A stretch of 52,014 nucleotides of DNA. Origin: Treponema sp. (GTDB taxonomy: Bacteria; Spirochaetota; Spirochaetia; Treponematales; Treponemataceae). How positions within the stretch are numbered: position 1 is the first letter of the stretch; the number at the start of each line of letters is the position of its first letter. The notes below the pieces were generated by a model. That model was not told the DNA's origin. It made no database searches and worked only from the letters and a program-made list of their open reading frames with translations. The translations under genes and the position numbers were made by a program. Below, piece after piece: positions 1 to 7,506 of the stretch. The DNA is taken from positions 1 through 52,014 of the forward strand of contig DUOS01000165.1 of assembly GCA_012838745.1 (NCBI GenBank), given 5' to 3'.

Positions 1-2615
1 CCGCTGGGTATGAGTATTTTTTTAGTTGGCTCCGCCCTAATGATGAAGCCGAAAAGGTAAATAGACAAACTATAGAAGATGAGGGAACAAGTCTTGAGCG
101 TCTCTTACATGGTATTTTCCCAAAAGAGAGACTGCTTAATTATATAGAAAACTTTATTTTGTATTATAAAGATAGTACAAAAATTATAGCCCAAAATCAT
201 CAATTTATTGGGGTAAACAAAGCAATAGAATCGTTTGAGTACCGCAAGGAAAGAAAAGGGAAACTGGGGGTTTTTTGGCATACCCAAGGTTCCGGTAAAA
301 GCTTTTCTATGATTTTTATATCTCGAAAGATATTTCGTAAATTTAAAGGGAATTTTACCTTTGTAATAATTACAGACCGTGAAGATTTGGATGGACAGAT
401 ATATAGAAACTTTCTAGATACTAATACTGTTAGTAAAAGTGAAGCTGCACGGCCTCGAAATTCAGCAGAGATGAGAGATTTTCTCGGTACAAATAAGAAG
501 TTTATCTTTACCTTAATCCACAAGTTTCGCTTTGATATTGGTAAAGAATACCCTCTTCTTTCTCCTCGGGATGACATTATAGTTATTGTAGATGAAGCTC
601 ACCGTACCCAATATGCGTCTTTGGCAGAAAATATGAGGAATGGATTACCCAACGCTCAATATTTTGCATTTACTGGAACGCCAATTTTAGGAAAGGGTGA
701 CCAACTATATCAAGGTAAAACCTATGACTGGTTTGGTGGCTATGTGAGCCAATATAATTTTGTGCAATCTATTGATGATGGCGCAACGGTTCCTCTTTAT
801 TATCAAAAACGTGTTCCCGAAGTATTAATCCAAAACGATAATTTGAGTGAAGAGTTTTATGAAATATTAGAAGATGAAAACCTTAATGAAAAAGCTAAAG
901 AGAAACTAGAAAAAGAGTTTTCTACTGAGTTGCACATTATTAAAAGAGATGACAGGCTCGAAACTATTGCTAAAGATATTATTTCTCATTTTCCTAGCCG
1001 TGGATACTTAGGGAAAGGAATGGTAATTTGTGTAGATAAATTTACAGCGGTAAAAATGTATGACAAGGTAGAGGCTCAACGAAAGTTAGAATTAAAAAAA
1101 ATAGTTGGTGAAATTAGTAAGACTTCTAGTGAAGTGCAAAAAAGCAGGCTCACTAAAAAACGTGATTTTTTAAGATCACTTGAGATGGCTGTTGTTATTA
1201 GTGAAGATGCCGGAGAAGATGAGAAATTTACGAATCAAGGATTAGATATTAAGCCACATAGAAAAAAACTGAATACAGCTGATGCAAATGGGCACGATAT
1301 TGAATATCGGTTTAAAGATCCAGAAGATAAATTACAGTTAGTTTTTGTCTGTGCTATGTGGTTAACAGGATTTGACGCTCCTACTGTTTCTACTCTTTAT
1401 TTAGACAAGCCAATGAAAGACCATACGTTAATGCAAACTATAGCTCGTGCAAACCGGGTTTCTTCTTTTACTATCAATGGCGTCTCAAAAACTAATGGTG
1501 AGATTGTTGATTATTACAATGTATTTCGTAATATGAAAAAAGCTCTTTCTGATTATGCCTTAGGCGATGAGGACGGAGGTGAAACCCCAGTTCATGATAA
1601 GTCTGAATTATTTGAACTTCTTGATGAAGCTATTACGCTAACAAAAAATTATTGTGAAAAATTATCGATTAATTTAGAGAAACCGTTGCAGAAAAAAGAA
1701 ACTTTTAGGAAGATCAATTTATTTAAATCATGGGCAGATACTCTTCTTTCGAAAGATGAATATTGGAAGGAATATAAGGTGTATGAAAATACTGTTTCTT
1801 CTCTCTATGAAGCATGTAAACCTGAAATTTTGGAAGGTCAGTTTAGGCCTCTCGTTCCTGTAGTTCAATATTTACGCGGAATAATAGATGGTATTATTAA
1901 ACAAGAACCAATTGATGAAAAAAGATTAAAAATTGAAGAATTACTTGATGAAAGCATTGTTACTTCTAGCGGCGCTTTATTTTTAGAAGAAGGAGAACCT
2001 AAATATGGAAGTCTCAAAAAAGGAAATCTTCTTGATTTAAGTAAAATAAATTTTGGTAAACTAAAAGAAGATTTTAAACAAAAGACTTTCAAGCATATAG
2101 AAATAACAAACCTGCGAGAATTCTTAAAGCAGAAACTTGAAATTATGCTTACAGAAAATAGCACACGTACAGATTTTGCAGATAAACTTCAAGATATAAT
2201 CAATACATACAATTCAGGTGGAATGTCGACAGAAAACTACTTTGAAGACCTTGTAAAATTTGCAGAAGAAATGAAAACTGAAGACGAGCGCTGGGTTAGA
2301 GAAGGCTTAAGTAAAGATGAACTGGAAATATTTGATGTCTTAAAAAAAGAAAAACTTACAAAAGATGAAGAAATAAAAGTCAAAAACGCAGCAAAGCATT
2401 TGTTAAAACGCTTAGTTGAAGAACAGCCAAAGGTCTTAATACAAGATTGGTTTAAAGATTCTCAAAGCCAAATTAAAGTTAAAAGTGCGATTGAAGAAGT
2501 TTTAGATGCTGATTTACCCAAAACGTATAATAAATCTGTGTTTCAAGAAAAGAGCAAAAAATTGTATGAATTAGTCTACGAATACGCTTCGAGAGGTCTC
2601 AAATGGGCATCGTAA
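1..2615 (+). CDS. hsdR: Type I restriction enzyme R subunit (HsdR), 5' partial
   Basis: The frame is open from base 3, so the gene begins before the window; the first Met-type codon (TTG at 159) is not the real start. The 870 visible residues carry the SF2 translocase core of HsdR: Walker A FWHTQGSGKSFSM, the DEAH box VDEAHRTQY, motif III FTGTP, and late motifs LTGFDAP and ARANR. The PD-(D/E)xK nuclease domain expected at the N-terminus lies outside. HsdR is the ATP-driven DNA translocase and endonuclease of type I restriction-modification; it needs HsdM and HsdS, neither of which is in view. The ending, YEYASRGLKWAS, looks natural. The DNA is visibly more AT-rich than the flagellar region, fitting an acquired island. 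Confidence 0.95.
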   Translation, partial: AGYEYFFSWLRPNDEAEKVNRQTIEDEGTSLERLLHGIFPKERLLNYIENFILYYKDSTKIIAQNHQFIGVNKAIESFEYRKERKGKLGVFWHTQGSGKSFSMIFISRKIFRKFKGNFTFVIITDREDLDGQIYRNFLDTNTVSKSEAARPRNSAEMRDFLGTNKKFIFTLIHKFRFDIGKEYPLLSPRDDIIVIVDEAHRTQYASLAENMRNGLPNAQYFAFTGTPILGKGDQLYQGKTYDWFGGYVSQYNFVQSIDDGATVPLYYQKRVPEVLIQNDNLSEEFYEILEDENLNEKAKEKLEKEFSTELHIIKRDDRLETIAKDIISHFPSRGYLGKGMVICVDKFTAVKMYDKVEAQRKLELKKIVGEISKTSSEVQKSRLTKKRDFLRSLEMAVVISEDAGEDEKFTNQGLDIKPHRKKLNTADANGHDIEYRFKDPEDKLQLVFVCAMWLTGFDAPTVSTLYLDKPMKDHTLMQTIARANRVSSFTINGVSKTNGEIVDYYNVFRNMKKALSDYALGDEDGGETPVHDKSELFELLDEAITLTKNYCEKLSINLEKPLQKKETFRKINLFKSWADTLLSKDEYWKEYKVYENTVSSLYEACKPEILEGQFRPLVPVVQYLRGIIDGIIKQEPIDEKRLKIEELLDESIVTSSGALFLEEGEPKYGSLKKGNLLDLSKINFGKLKEDFKQKTFKHIEITNLREFLKQKLEIMLTENSTRTDFADKLQDIINTYNSGGMSTENYFEDLVKFAEEMKTEDERWVREGLSKDELEIFDVLKKEKLTKDEEIKVKNAAKHLLKRLVEEQPKVLIQDWFKDSQSQIKVKSAIEEVLDADLPKTYNKSVFQEKSKKLYELVYEYASRGLKWAS

Positions 2616-2636
2616 TGTAAATGAACTTTAGGGTTA

Positions 2637-2807
2637 CTACTTGCCCTTTCCACAATTGGTATTTTCAATTCTATTTTTCATTTTAGCGATGTACCAATCG
2701 CGATCAATCGAGAGTTCTTGTGTAATTTCTCGTATCGCTTGCAAGTCTGTTCCTGCTAATGCTGTTTCATATTTTTTTAGTCTCTCTTCTATAATTTTTA
2801 GTTTCAT
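2637..2807 (-). pseudogene. 56-residue stub, probable truncated AbiEii-like toxin
   Basis: This short frame starts at an ATG that overlaps the TGA stop of the upstream AbiEi-like gene (ATGA), the coupling typical of AbiEi-AbiEii toxin-antitoxin pairs. Its first part, MKLKIIEERLKKYETAL followed by a QAIREITQEL stretch, resembles from memory the N-terminal lead-in of nucleotidyltransferase toxins of the AbiEii group. Those toxins normally run to about 250-300 residues; here the frame ends after 56, and the GGT...D nucleotidyltransferase motif is absent. The likely reading is a toxin gene reduced by deletion to its first 35 or so codons plus unrelated tail. A genuine small protein cannot be excluded. 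It converges on hsdR with only 21 bp between the stops. Confidence 0.5.
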
Positions 2808-3439
2808 ACGTTTAAATCCTTTTTGAGGCCAGCAAGAAATTTTTCAACATTTGGAGCGGTTGCATAATTACCTTGGATACTCTCGAAGTCGTCGGCTGTA
2901 AGTGTTGCGAGATCTTCTTCTTCAATTCGAAGTGATTCAATAAGAGGCTCCCTATTCATCCAGTGTAATTTATTGACGTAGATGTAGTCTGCCAGCGCTT
3001 TTAGGGGGAGGGCTTGAAGTTGTGACCCATCGTTGGAATCGACTACTTCGACGCCGTTAAAAAATAGAACCTGTGGAACGCGTTTGTAGCTGAACAGGCC
3101 AACTGCAGTATCGAATTCTGCGGGGTTTTTTGATGTTGCGCAGGTGAGTGCGATGACACTTTCAGGAATCCACCCGTGAGCACTTAGAGCATATTCAAAA
3201 CTTACGTAAGACGGATAATAGAGGCGGTTTGAGAGGGCAGGGAGATTGAGTGGTTGTTTTCTCAAAACAGAACTGAGAGTATACAACCCGCGTTTTAACT
3301 GGATTACATCTCCACTTTCCATGGCTCTTTTTACTAGACCGTAGCGAATATTATCATTTGGCTCGATATTTTTAATATCAGCGACCGAAAAAACGTGATG
3401 TTCAAATGTTTCAAAAAGTGTGCGTACAAGTTTATTCAT
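2804..3439 (-). CDS. AbiEi-like antitoxin / transcriptional regulator
   Basis: A 211-residue protein starting at MNKLVRTLFETF. The N-terminal 60 residues look like the winged-helix domain of AbiEi antitoxins: a helix pair, then VKRAMESGDVIQLKRGLYTL, the hallmark 'G.i..l.rGlY' strand. The rest (YYPSYVSFEYALSAHGWIPE) matches the usual continuation of this family. AbiEi proteins are antitoxins of type IV toxin-antitoxin systems and repress their own operon by binding inverted repeats. A longer frame to 3580 exists, but its extra 47 codons run through three hairpins and are unlikely to be coding. No good ribosome-binding site precedes the ATG. The partner toxin appears truncated, so this may be an orphan regulator. 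The family call rests on motif memory. Confidence 0.75.
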   Translation of the reverse strand: MNKLVRTLFETFEHHVFSVADIKNIEPNDNIRYGLVKRAMESGDVIQLKRGLYTLSSVLRKQPLNLPALSNRLYYPSYVSFEYALSAHGWIPESVIALTCATSKNPAEFDTAVGLFSYKRVPQVLFFNGVEVVDSNDGSQLQALPLKALADYIYVNKLHWMNREPLIESLRIEEEDLATLTADDFESIQGNYATAPNVEKFLAGLKKDLNV

Positions 3440-3448
3440 ACTAGTGAG

Positions 3449-3481
3449 GATCTTGCAAAACTCAGGAAGTTTTGCAAGATC
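3449..3481. repeat. Hairpin 1: perfect 14-bp inverted repeat
   Basis: The arms GATCTTGCAAAACT (3449-3462) and AGTTTTGCAAGATC (3468-3481) are perfectly complementary around a 5-nt loop. The repeat lies 10 bp upstream of the AbiEi-like start codon on the minus strand, where an autoregulatory operator or a leader-RNA hairpin would sit. Confidence 0.9.
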
Positions 3482-3497
3482 TACCAATAATGTAGGT

Positions 3498-3546
3498 GGA
3501 GAATTTCGGTAAATCTTTGTATTCCAAAGGCTTACCGAAATTCTCC
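3498..3546. repeat. Hairpin 2: perfect 15-bp inverted repeat with inner stem
   Basis: The arms GGAGAATTTCGGTAA (3498-3512) and TTACCGAAATTCTCC (3532-3546) match perfectly. The 19-nt interior holds a second 5-bp stem, CTTTG/CAAAG, so the whole element can fold into one long hairpin. It abuts hairpin 3, sharing one base. Confidence 0.9.
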
Positions 3547-3590
3547 GAGAGGTAATTGTAAAAGTAACCGACTTTTGCAATTACCTCTCG
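3546..3590. repeat. Hairpin 3: 20-bp inverted repeat
   Basis: The arms at 3546-3565 and 3571-3590 are complementary over 20 bp with a single T-G mismatch, around the 5-nt loop AACCG. It is the longest stem in the window and lies farthest upstream of the AbiEi-like gene. No T-run follows on either strand, so it does not look like an intrinsic terminator. Confidence 0.9.
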
Positions 3591-3669
3591 TTACTGTCAT
3601 TATCTGACTGTTACTAGTATGAATGAGGTTTGGTCAAAAAGCAAGTAATTTCCACCATTTACAGGGCGG

Positions 3670-3705
3670 GATTGTCCTTTCTACCGCCCCCGCCCCTGGA
3701 CAATC
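3670..3705. repeat. GC-rich inverted repeat
   Basis: GATTGTCC (3670-3677) and GGACAATC (3698-3705) are perfect inverted arms flanking a pyrimidine-rich core with CCGCCCCCGCCCC. GC-rich sequence (CGCGGCGCCTCCGCGC) continues to the right. It could be the end of a mobile or repetitive element, but no transposase or target duplication is visible. Confidence 0.5.
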
Positions 3706-3797
3706 TCGCACACGCGGCGCCTCCGCGCTACGACTTTCTCCCACCTTTGCGCCTTCTGGCTCAGTCTTAAATTCCTAAAAGAGCATAGAAAAAGCTC

Positions 3798-4031
3798 CTA
3801 ACACAGAAGTGTCACGGTTTCAATTCCTTCATACGGTGAATCAATTATGACATTATAATCAGATGCACAGATATACGTAAAATGCCCTGTGACTTCCGTA
3901 CCATCACACGTTACAGTACTGCATAATGGTTCAGGTAAATAATCACACAGATTAGCGCGATGGTGATTCCGTGGATACTGCGGTCCTGCCGCGCATGAAT
4001 TCGCAGGGGCGAAATATATAGAAATACACCC
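3798..4031 (-). pseudogene. 77-codon coding remnant without a start
   Basis: The minus-strand frame reads from GCISIYFAPANSC through HHRANLCDYLPEPLC to YEGIETVTLLC and a TAG stop. It has a protein-like composition but no ATG, GTG or TTG early in the frame and an in-frame TGA immediately upstream. I do not recognise the family. It looks like the 3' end of a gene whose front has been lost or frameshifted; a chance open frame is possible. Confidence 0.35.
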
Positions 4032-4165
4032 TCATTTTCCAATACCTAGTTCTGGCGGAGCCGATCCGTTGGATCATTCTGTTCTTTTTCAAAGTAGCGA
4101 TGCCATATTTAACTGCTCGTTCTGTTTCCGCCTAAATCGTATCGAAGTTTAGATTCAATTTTCAT
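4032..4165 (-). pseudogene. Remnant of a winged-helix C-terminus, frameshifted
   Basis: Directly after the RhuM/Fic gene, an ATG overlapping its TAA stop (TAATG) opens MKIESKLRYDLGG and soon stops. A shift of frame near 4131 then gives ETERAVKYGIATLKKN and RMIQRIGSARTRYWKM. The second piece resembles the terminal winged helix that closes many Fic or AlbA_2-type ATP-binding regulators (a '..L+..G.I.RIGS.R.GYW' ending). The two pieces are most simply one decayed gene end. Identification is by pattern memory only. Confidence 0.45.
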
Positions 4166-5130
4166 TACCTGGTTTCCGTTTGGTTCGTCAGAAAGTGCAT
4201 AACCAAATTGATCATTAGTTCTTTTTCTTGGGGTTTTGATTCTGCAATCATAATGGTGATTGCAACAAGGGTTGTGTCTGGAATTATTTTTACACCGTCT
4301 TTAAAAAGAAATCCTGTTTTATCAAGAAAATATAAAAAAAGAGCAGCAGCGATACGTTTGTTTCCATCATGAAAAGAATGGTTTTTTACTACAAGATATA
4401 GAACGTTTGCAGCTTTTTCCTGTACGGTGGGATAGAGATCTTTTCCTCCAAAGGTCTGATATATAGCCCCAAGGCTCCCTTGGAACGATTCATCTTTCTG
4501 TCTACCAAAAAGGTCGCTTTCACAAGTAAAGCGCATGGAGTTTATAAGTTCTATACATTCTTCATATTGCAATTGATATTTTGATATGGATCCATCGGGC
4601 TTTTCTATTTTTTGGTGGTCATAATCGTCGAGCATATCGAGAGCATATGTGTATTGTTCTATAACTGATAATATTTGTTTTGCTTCTAGAGTGTTTCCTG
4701 TTCGTTTGAGAATTTCTACAACTTTTCCTAGAGTGCTAAGTCTTTTTTCGTTGACGGCTATTCCGTTAAATATATACTCTTTTAGAACTTTATTTGCCCA
4801 TCGTCGAAATTCTATTCCATGAGTCGATTTTACACGATACCCTACCGAAAGAATAATATCCATGCTGTAGTGTTCAGTCTGATACTTTTTGCCGTCTGCG
4901 GCAGTTGTCGCAAATTTTGCGACAACTGAATTATCTGTACTGTTTGAAAGGGTGGATAGTTCCTCAGCAAGTGCGTTATTTATATGTTTTCCAATTGTTT
5001 TTACGTCTCTGTCGAAGAGAAGTGCGAGTTGGTTCCTATTTAACCAGACTGTTTCATTTTCAAGGGGTACATCGAGTGTTGTTTTGCCGTCTTGTGTGGT
5101 AAATAGTATTAGTCTGGTTTGTTGTTTCAT
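4165..5130 (-). CDS. RhuM-like protein with C-terminal Fic/Doc domain
   Basis: A 321-residue protein. Residues about 15-125 match the RhuM virulence-protein module (VWLNRNQLALLFDRDVKTI, then HYSMDIILSVGYRVKST and GIEFRRWANKVLKEYI). Residues about 215-300 form a Fic/Doc fold with the active-site loop H251-SFHDGNKR-259. The loop has Lys where AMPylating Fic enzymes usually have Gly, as in Doc, so phosphotransfer rather than AMPylation is possible. RhuM-Fic fusions are common in bacterial accessory islands; their biochemical role is not settled. The ATG overlaps the stop of the truncated helicase fragment upstream, so both are probably read from the promoter at 5369-5397. No antitoxin for the Fic domain is evident nearby. 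Confidence 0.88.
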   Translation of the reverse strand: MKQQTRLILFTTQDGKTTLDVPLENETVWLNRNQLALLFDRDVKTIGKHINNALAEELSTLSNSTDNSVVAKFATTAADGKKYQTEHYSMDIILSVGYRVKSTHGIEFRRWANKVLKEYIFNGIAVNEKRLSTLGKVVEILKRTGNTLEAKQILSVIEQYTYALDMLDDYDHQKIEKPDGSISKYQLQYEECIELINSMRFTCESDLFGRQKDESFQGSLGAIYQTFGGKDLYPTVQEKAANVLYLVVKNHSFHDGNKRIAAALFLYFLDKTGFLFKDGVKIIPDTTLVAITIMIAESKPQEKELMINLVMHFLTNQTETR

Positions 5131-5333
5131 TTTTCCTTTTGTGTTTTTTCAGCTATAAATGTAGGGGAAGTAAAAACAAAGCGAAGTTCTTCTATCTGCT
5201 TTAGTTCATCTTTTAACTCTTGAAAGGCATACATGGAAAAACAAGCTGCGGCAATTGATAACGTACTGCCTGATTTAAGTTCGATTTTTAAATCATTCTT
5301 GACAGTTTTTGAAATATTGTCAAAAACATCCAC
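5127..5333 (-). pseudogene. N-terminal fragment of a PLD-like/DEAD helicase-type protein
   Basis: This 68-codon frame begins at GTG 5333, eight bases after the ribosome-binding site AAGGA. MDVFDNISKTVKNDLK, SIAAACFSMYAFQELK and ELRFVFTSPTF match, from memory, the extreme N-terminus of large accessory helicases with a phospholipase D-like first domain. Those proteins continue for several hundred residues, whereas here the frame stops right after the conserved EKTQKEK and the next gene starts inside the stop (ATGA). Promoter and ribosome-binding site are intact, so the fragment is probably still translated and couples translation into the RhuM/Fic gene. It most likely records a recombination that replaced the helicase body. 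Confidence 0.6.
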
Positions 5334-5368
5334 CGTTTTGGTCCTTTTTACTTACTTTATTAGCTTTA

Positions 5369-5397
5369 AGTATACCACGCAAAAACAGTACTGCCAA
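5369..5397 (-). promoter_or_regulatory. Sigma70-type promoter for the RhuM/Fic unit
   Basis: On the minus strand, TTGGCA (5397-5392) and TATACT (5374-5369) are separated by exactly 17 bp, close to consensus. The expected start site lies about 30 bp upstream of the GTG at 5333. Confidence 0.65.
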
Positions 5398-5432
5398 AGA
5401 TTTCAAATTTCTCCCTAACCAACCTCATAACC

Positions 5433-7427
5433 TCACGAAAACCGTTCTTTCATCTTTGCTAAAATATCTATTGCTGCGTCTGTTTCCACTGGTAAACTCG
5501 GTTCGTGGTATTCAACGAGGGCGGCGGGTATTTCTTGTAAAAAACGTGAGGGGGAACATTCTACAATACCGCCCATTTTTCTGCGGCGGTGGCAACTAGA
5601 GATAAAGAGTTTGTCTCGGGCTCGAGTTATTGCAACATAAAATAGTCGGCGTTCTTCTTCTACGTTACCGTCACCTTCTTCCAAGCTTCGAGCGTGGGGA
5701 ATTATTCCATCTTCGGCTCCGATAATAAATACTATGGGAAACTCGAGGCCCTTTGCTGCATGGATGGTCATAAGGTTAACTTTTCCTTTATCAGCGTCAT
5801 CATCCATATCATCGCGGGTAATAAGGGTTATTCGATTTAAGTAATCGTAGAGAGAGTTTTTGTAGTTATCAGGATCTTTTTCCCAAGTAGACATTGAATT
5901 AATTAAGCTGTCTATGTTAAGAAACTTATATCGGGCGGCTTTTTCATTTTTTTGGTATTCTTGAACGAGATAGCTCCAGTAGTCTAATTCGTCTACCATC
6001 TTTTTCACCTTCTTAGAAAGGTCTTTTCCAGAAAGCATCGTTGAACGCTGTTCTCCTATAAATGTTACGAACTCGTCTAAGTCTCCTTTTGCTTTTTCTT
6101 TAAAAACTATTTCGTTATCTTTTAGTAATAGGTCTATAGCTGCCCAAATAGAGCAGGCTCGTTCGGTTGCTATGGCAGAAATTTGTTCTATTGTTTTTCT
6201 TCCAATACCACGGCGGGGTGTATTTATTATACGTAATAAATTTATGTCGTCATCGGGATTTGCTATTACTCGAAGATAACTGATTATGTCTTTTATTTCT
6301 TTCCGTTGGAAAAAACTGGTTCCTCCAGACATGAGATACGGTATGTTATATTCGAGAAATGCTTCTTCAACTGCTCGGCTCAGGGTATTTGCTCGAATAA
6401 GAACGCCAAAGTCGTCATACTTTCTTTGCTCATTCATTCTAATACTCTGTATCATGTCTGCAACAAAATCAGCTTCTTCAGTTTCATTTTCTGGAATGCA
6501 AATTTCGATTGGTTTTCCTGAATCATTTCCCGACCAAAGTGCTTTTACTTTGCGGTTTGTGTTGTTGCCAATTACACCGTTTGCTGCGGCTAAAATTGTT
6601 CCGGTAGAACGGTAGTTTTGTTCAAGTTTTATTTCGAGTAATCCGGGGAAATCTTTTTCAAACATATGGATGTTTTCAATACTTGCTCCGCGCCATGAGT
6701 AAATAGATTGATCATCGTCGCCAACAACACAAACGTTTTGATCAGTTAAGGCTTTCATAAAAACATACTGTTGAATGCTCGTGTCTTGGAACTCGTCTAC
6801 CATAATATATTTATATCGATTTCGATATTTTTCGAGTACGTCGGGATGTTCTTGAAATAAACGGATTGGTAATAGAATAAGATCGTCAAAATCTACGGCA
6901 TTAAAGAGTTTTAATCCATTTTGGTATTCTTGATAGAGAGTACGATACTGGTCATTTGCGCTTTCCCAGTCCCATCGTCCCATTTTAATATTAGAAAAAA
7001 GCCCACCAATTTTATATACATCTAGGGCGTCTTGGGTAAATCCAAGTTCACGACCAGTATCTTTAATGAGTTGATTTCTGTCTACTTCATCATAAATACT
7101 AAAATTGGTTCGCCATCCGAGTTTATCTATATCGTCACGGAGTATACGAACTCCAAATGCATGAAACGTGCTCACGGTAAGCATTTGAAGTTTTTTCCCT
7201 GTGCGTTCTTTAACTCGTGCCGCCATTTCTTTAGAAGCTTTATTAGTAAAAGTGAGGGCAAGGATTTGTGATTGGGGTATTCCAGATTCGAGCATGTGCG
7301 CTATACGGTAGGTAATTACCCGTGTTTTACCCGAACCAGCACCAGCGATAATGAGTACTGGCCCATCTATTGCTGTCACCGCGGCATGTTGTTCATCATT
7401 GAGTTCTAAGCGGTAGTCGTTGTTCAT
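5433..7427 (-). CDS. pcrA: UvrD/PcrA/Rep-type SF1A DNA helicase
   Basis: A 664-residue, full-length 3'-5' helicase. All SF1A motifs are visible: Q motif LNDEQHAAV, Walker A GAGSGKT (Lys34), motif Ia LTFTNKAS, Walker B VDEFQD, motif III DDDQSIYSWRGA, motif IV QNYRST, motif V TIHAAKGLEF and motif VI VAITRARD. Enzymes of this family unwind DNA in repair and clear replication forks. The C-terminus lacks the long basic tail of Gram-positive PcrA, so UvrD, Rep and PcrA cannot be told apart by length alone. The gene is divergent from the flagellar operon with 79 bp between starts. No strong ribosome-binding site precedes the ATG. Confidence 0.95.
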   Translation of the reverse strand: MNNDYRLELNDEQHAAVTAIDGPVLIIAGAGSGKTRVITYRIAHMLESGIPQSQILALTFTNKASKEMAARVKERTGKKLQMLTVSTFHAFGVRILRDDIDKLGWRTNFSIYDEVDRNQLIKDTGRELGFTQDALDVYKIGGLFSNIKMGRWDWESANDQYRTLYQEYQNGLKLFNAVDFDDLILLPIRLFQEHPDVLEKYRNRYKYIMVDEFQDTSIQQYVFMKALTDQNVCVVGDDDQSIYSWRGASIENIHMFEKDFPGLLEIKLEQNYRSTGTILAAANGVIGNNTNRKVKALWSGNDSGKPIEICIPENETEEADFVADMIQSIRMNEQRKYDDFGVLIRANTLSRAVEEAFLEYNIPYLMSGGTSFFQRKEIKDIISYLRVIANPDDDINLLRIINTPRRGIGRKTIEQISAIATERACSIWAAIDLLLKDNEIVFKEKAKGDLDEFVTFIGEQRSTMLSGKDLSKKVKKMVDELDYWSYLVQEYQKNEKAARYKFLNIDSLINSMSTWEKDPDNYKNSLYDYLNRITLITRDDMDDDADKGKVNLMTIHAAKGLEFPIVFIIGAEDGIIPHARSLEEGDGNVEEERRLFYVAITRARDKLFISSCHRRRKMGGIVECSPSRFLQEIPAALVEYHEPSLPVETDAAIDILAKMKERFS

Positions 7428-7458
7428 GTGTTACACACTATATTGTAGAAAAAGACAC

Positions 7459-7487
7459 TTGTACAGACGCTTGTACTACGGTTATAC
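7459..7487 (+). promoter_or_regulatory. Candidate sigma70 promoter of the flagellar operon
   Basis: TTGTAC (7459-7464), a 17-bp spacer and TTATAC (7482-7487) lie in the divergent gap with pcrA. The predicted start falls at about 7494, just before the AAAGGAG ribosome-binding site (7494-7500) of flbB, which would leave a very short leader. Confidence 0.45.
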
Positions 7488-7506
7488 TGCTATAAAGGAG
7501 AAAATA

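Larger units (their letters stand above)
3591..4162. other. Gene-free stretch with decayed coding remnants
   Basis: No intact gene of useful length is present in these 572 bp. The left part (about 3660-3760) is strikingly GC-rich for this AT-rich island and contains an inverted repeat. The right part holds minus-strand fragments that read like protein but are broken by stops and a frameshift. The stretch is best read as scar tissue between two defence-type modules. Confidence 0.7.

Noticed and set aside
2641-2826. Plus-strand 61-codon frame after hsdR
   Set aside because: It is the reverse of the toxin-like stub and the end of the AbiEi-like gene; it has no ribosome-binding site and an unlikely composition.
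3440-3580. 47-codon N-terminal extension of the AbiEi-like protein
   Set aside because: The extra codons are encoded entirely within the three hairpins and lack similarity to the family; the Met at 3439 matches the usual start of AbiEi proteins.
3591-4162. Integron attC-like site
   Set aside because: I looked for the paired core sites GTTRRRY and RYYYAAC in proper arrangement and did not find them; the GC-rich inverted repeat alone is not enough.
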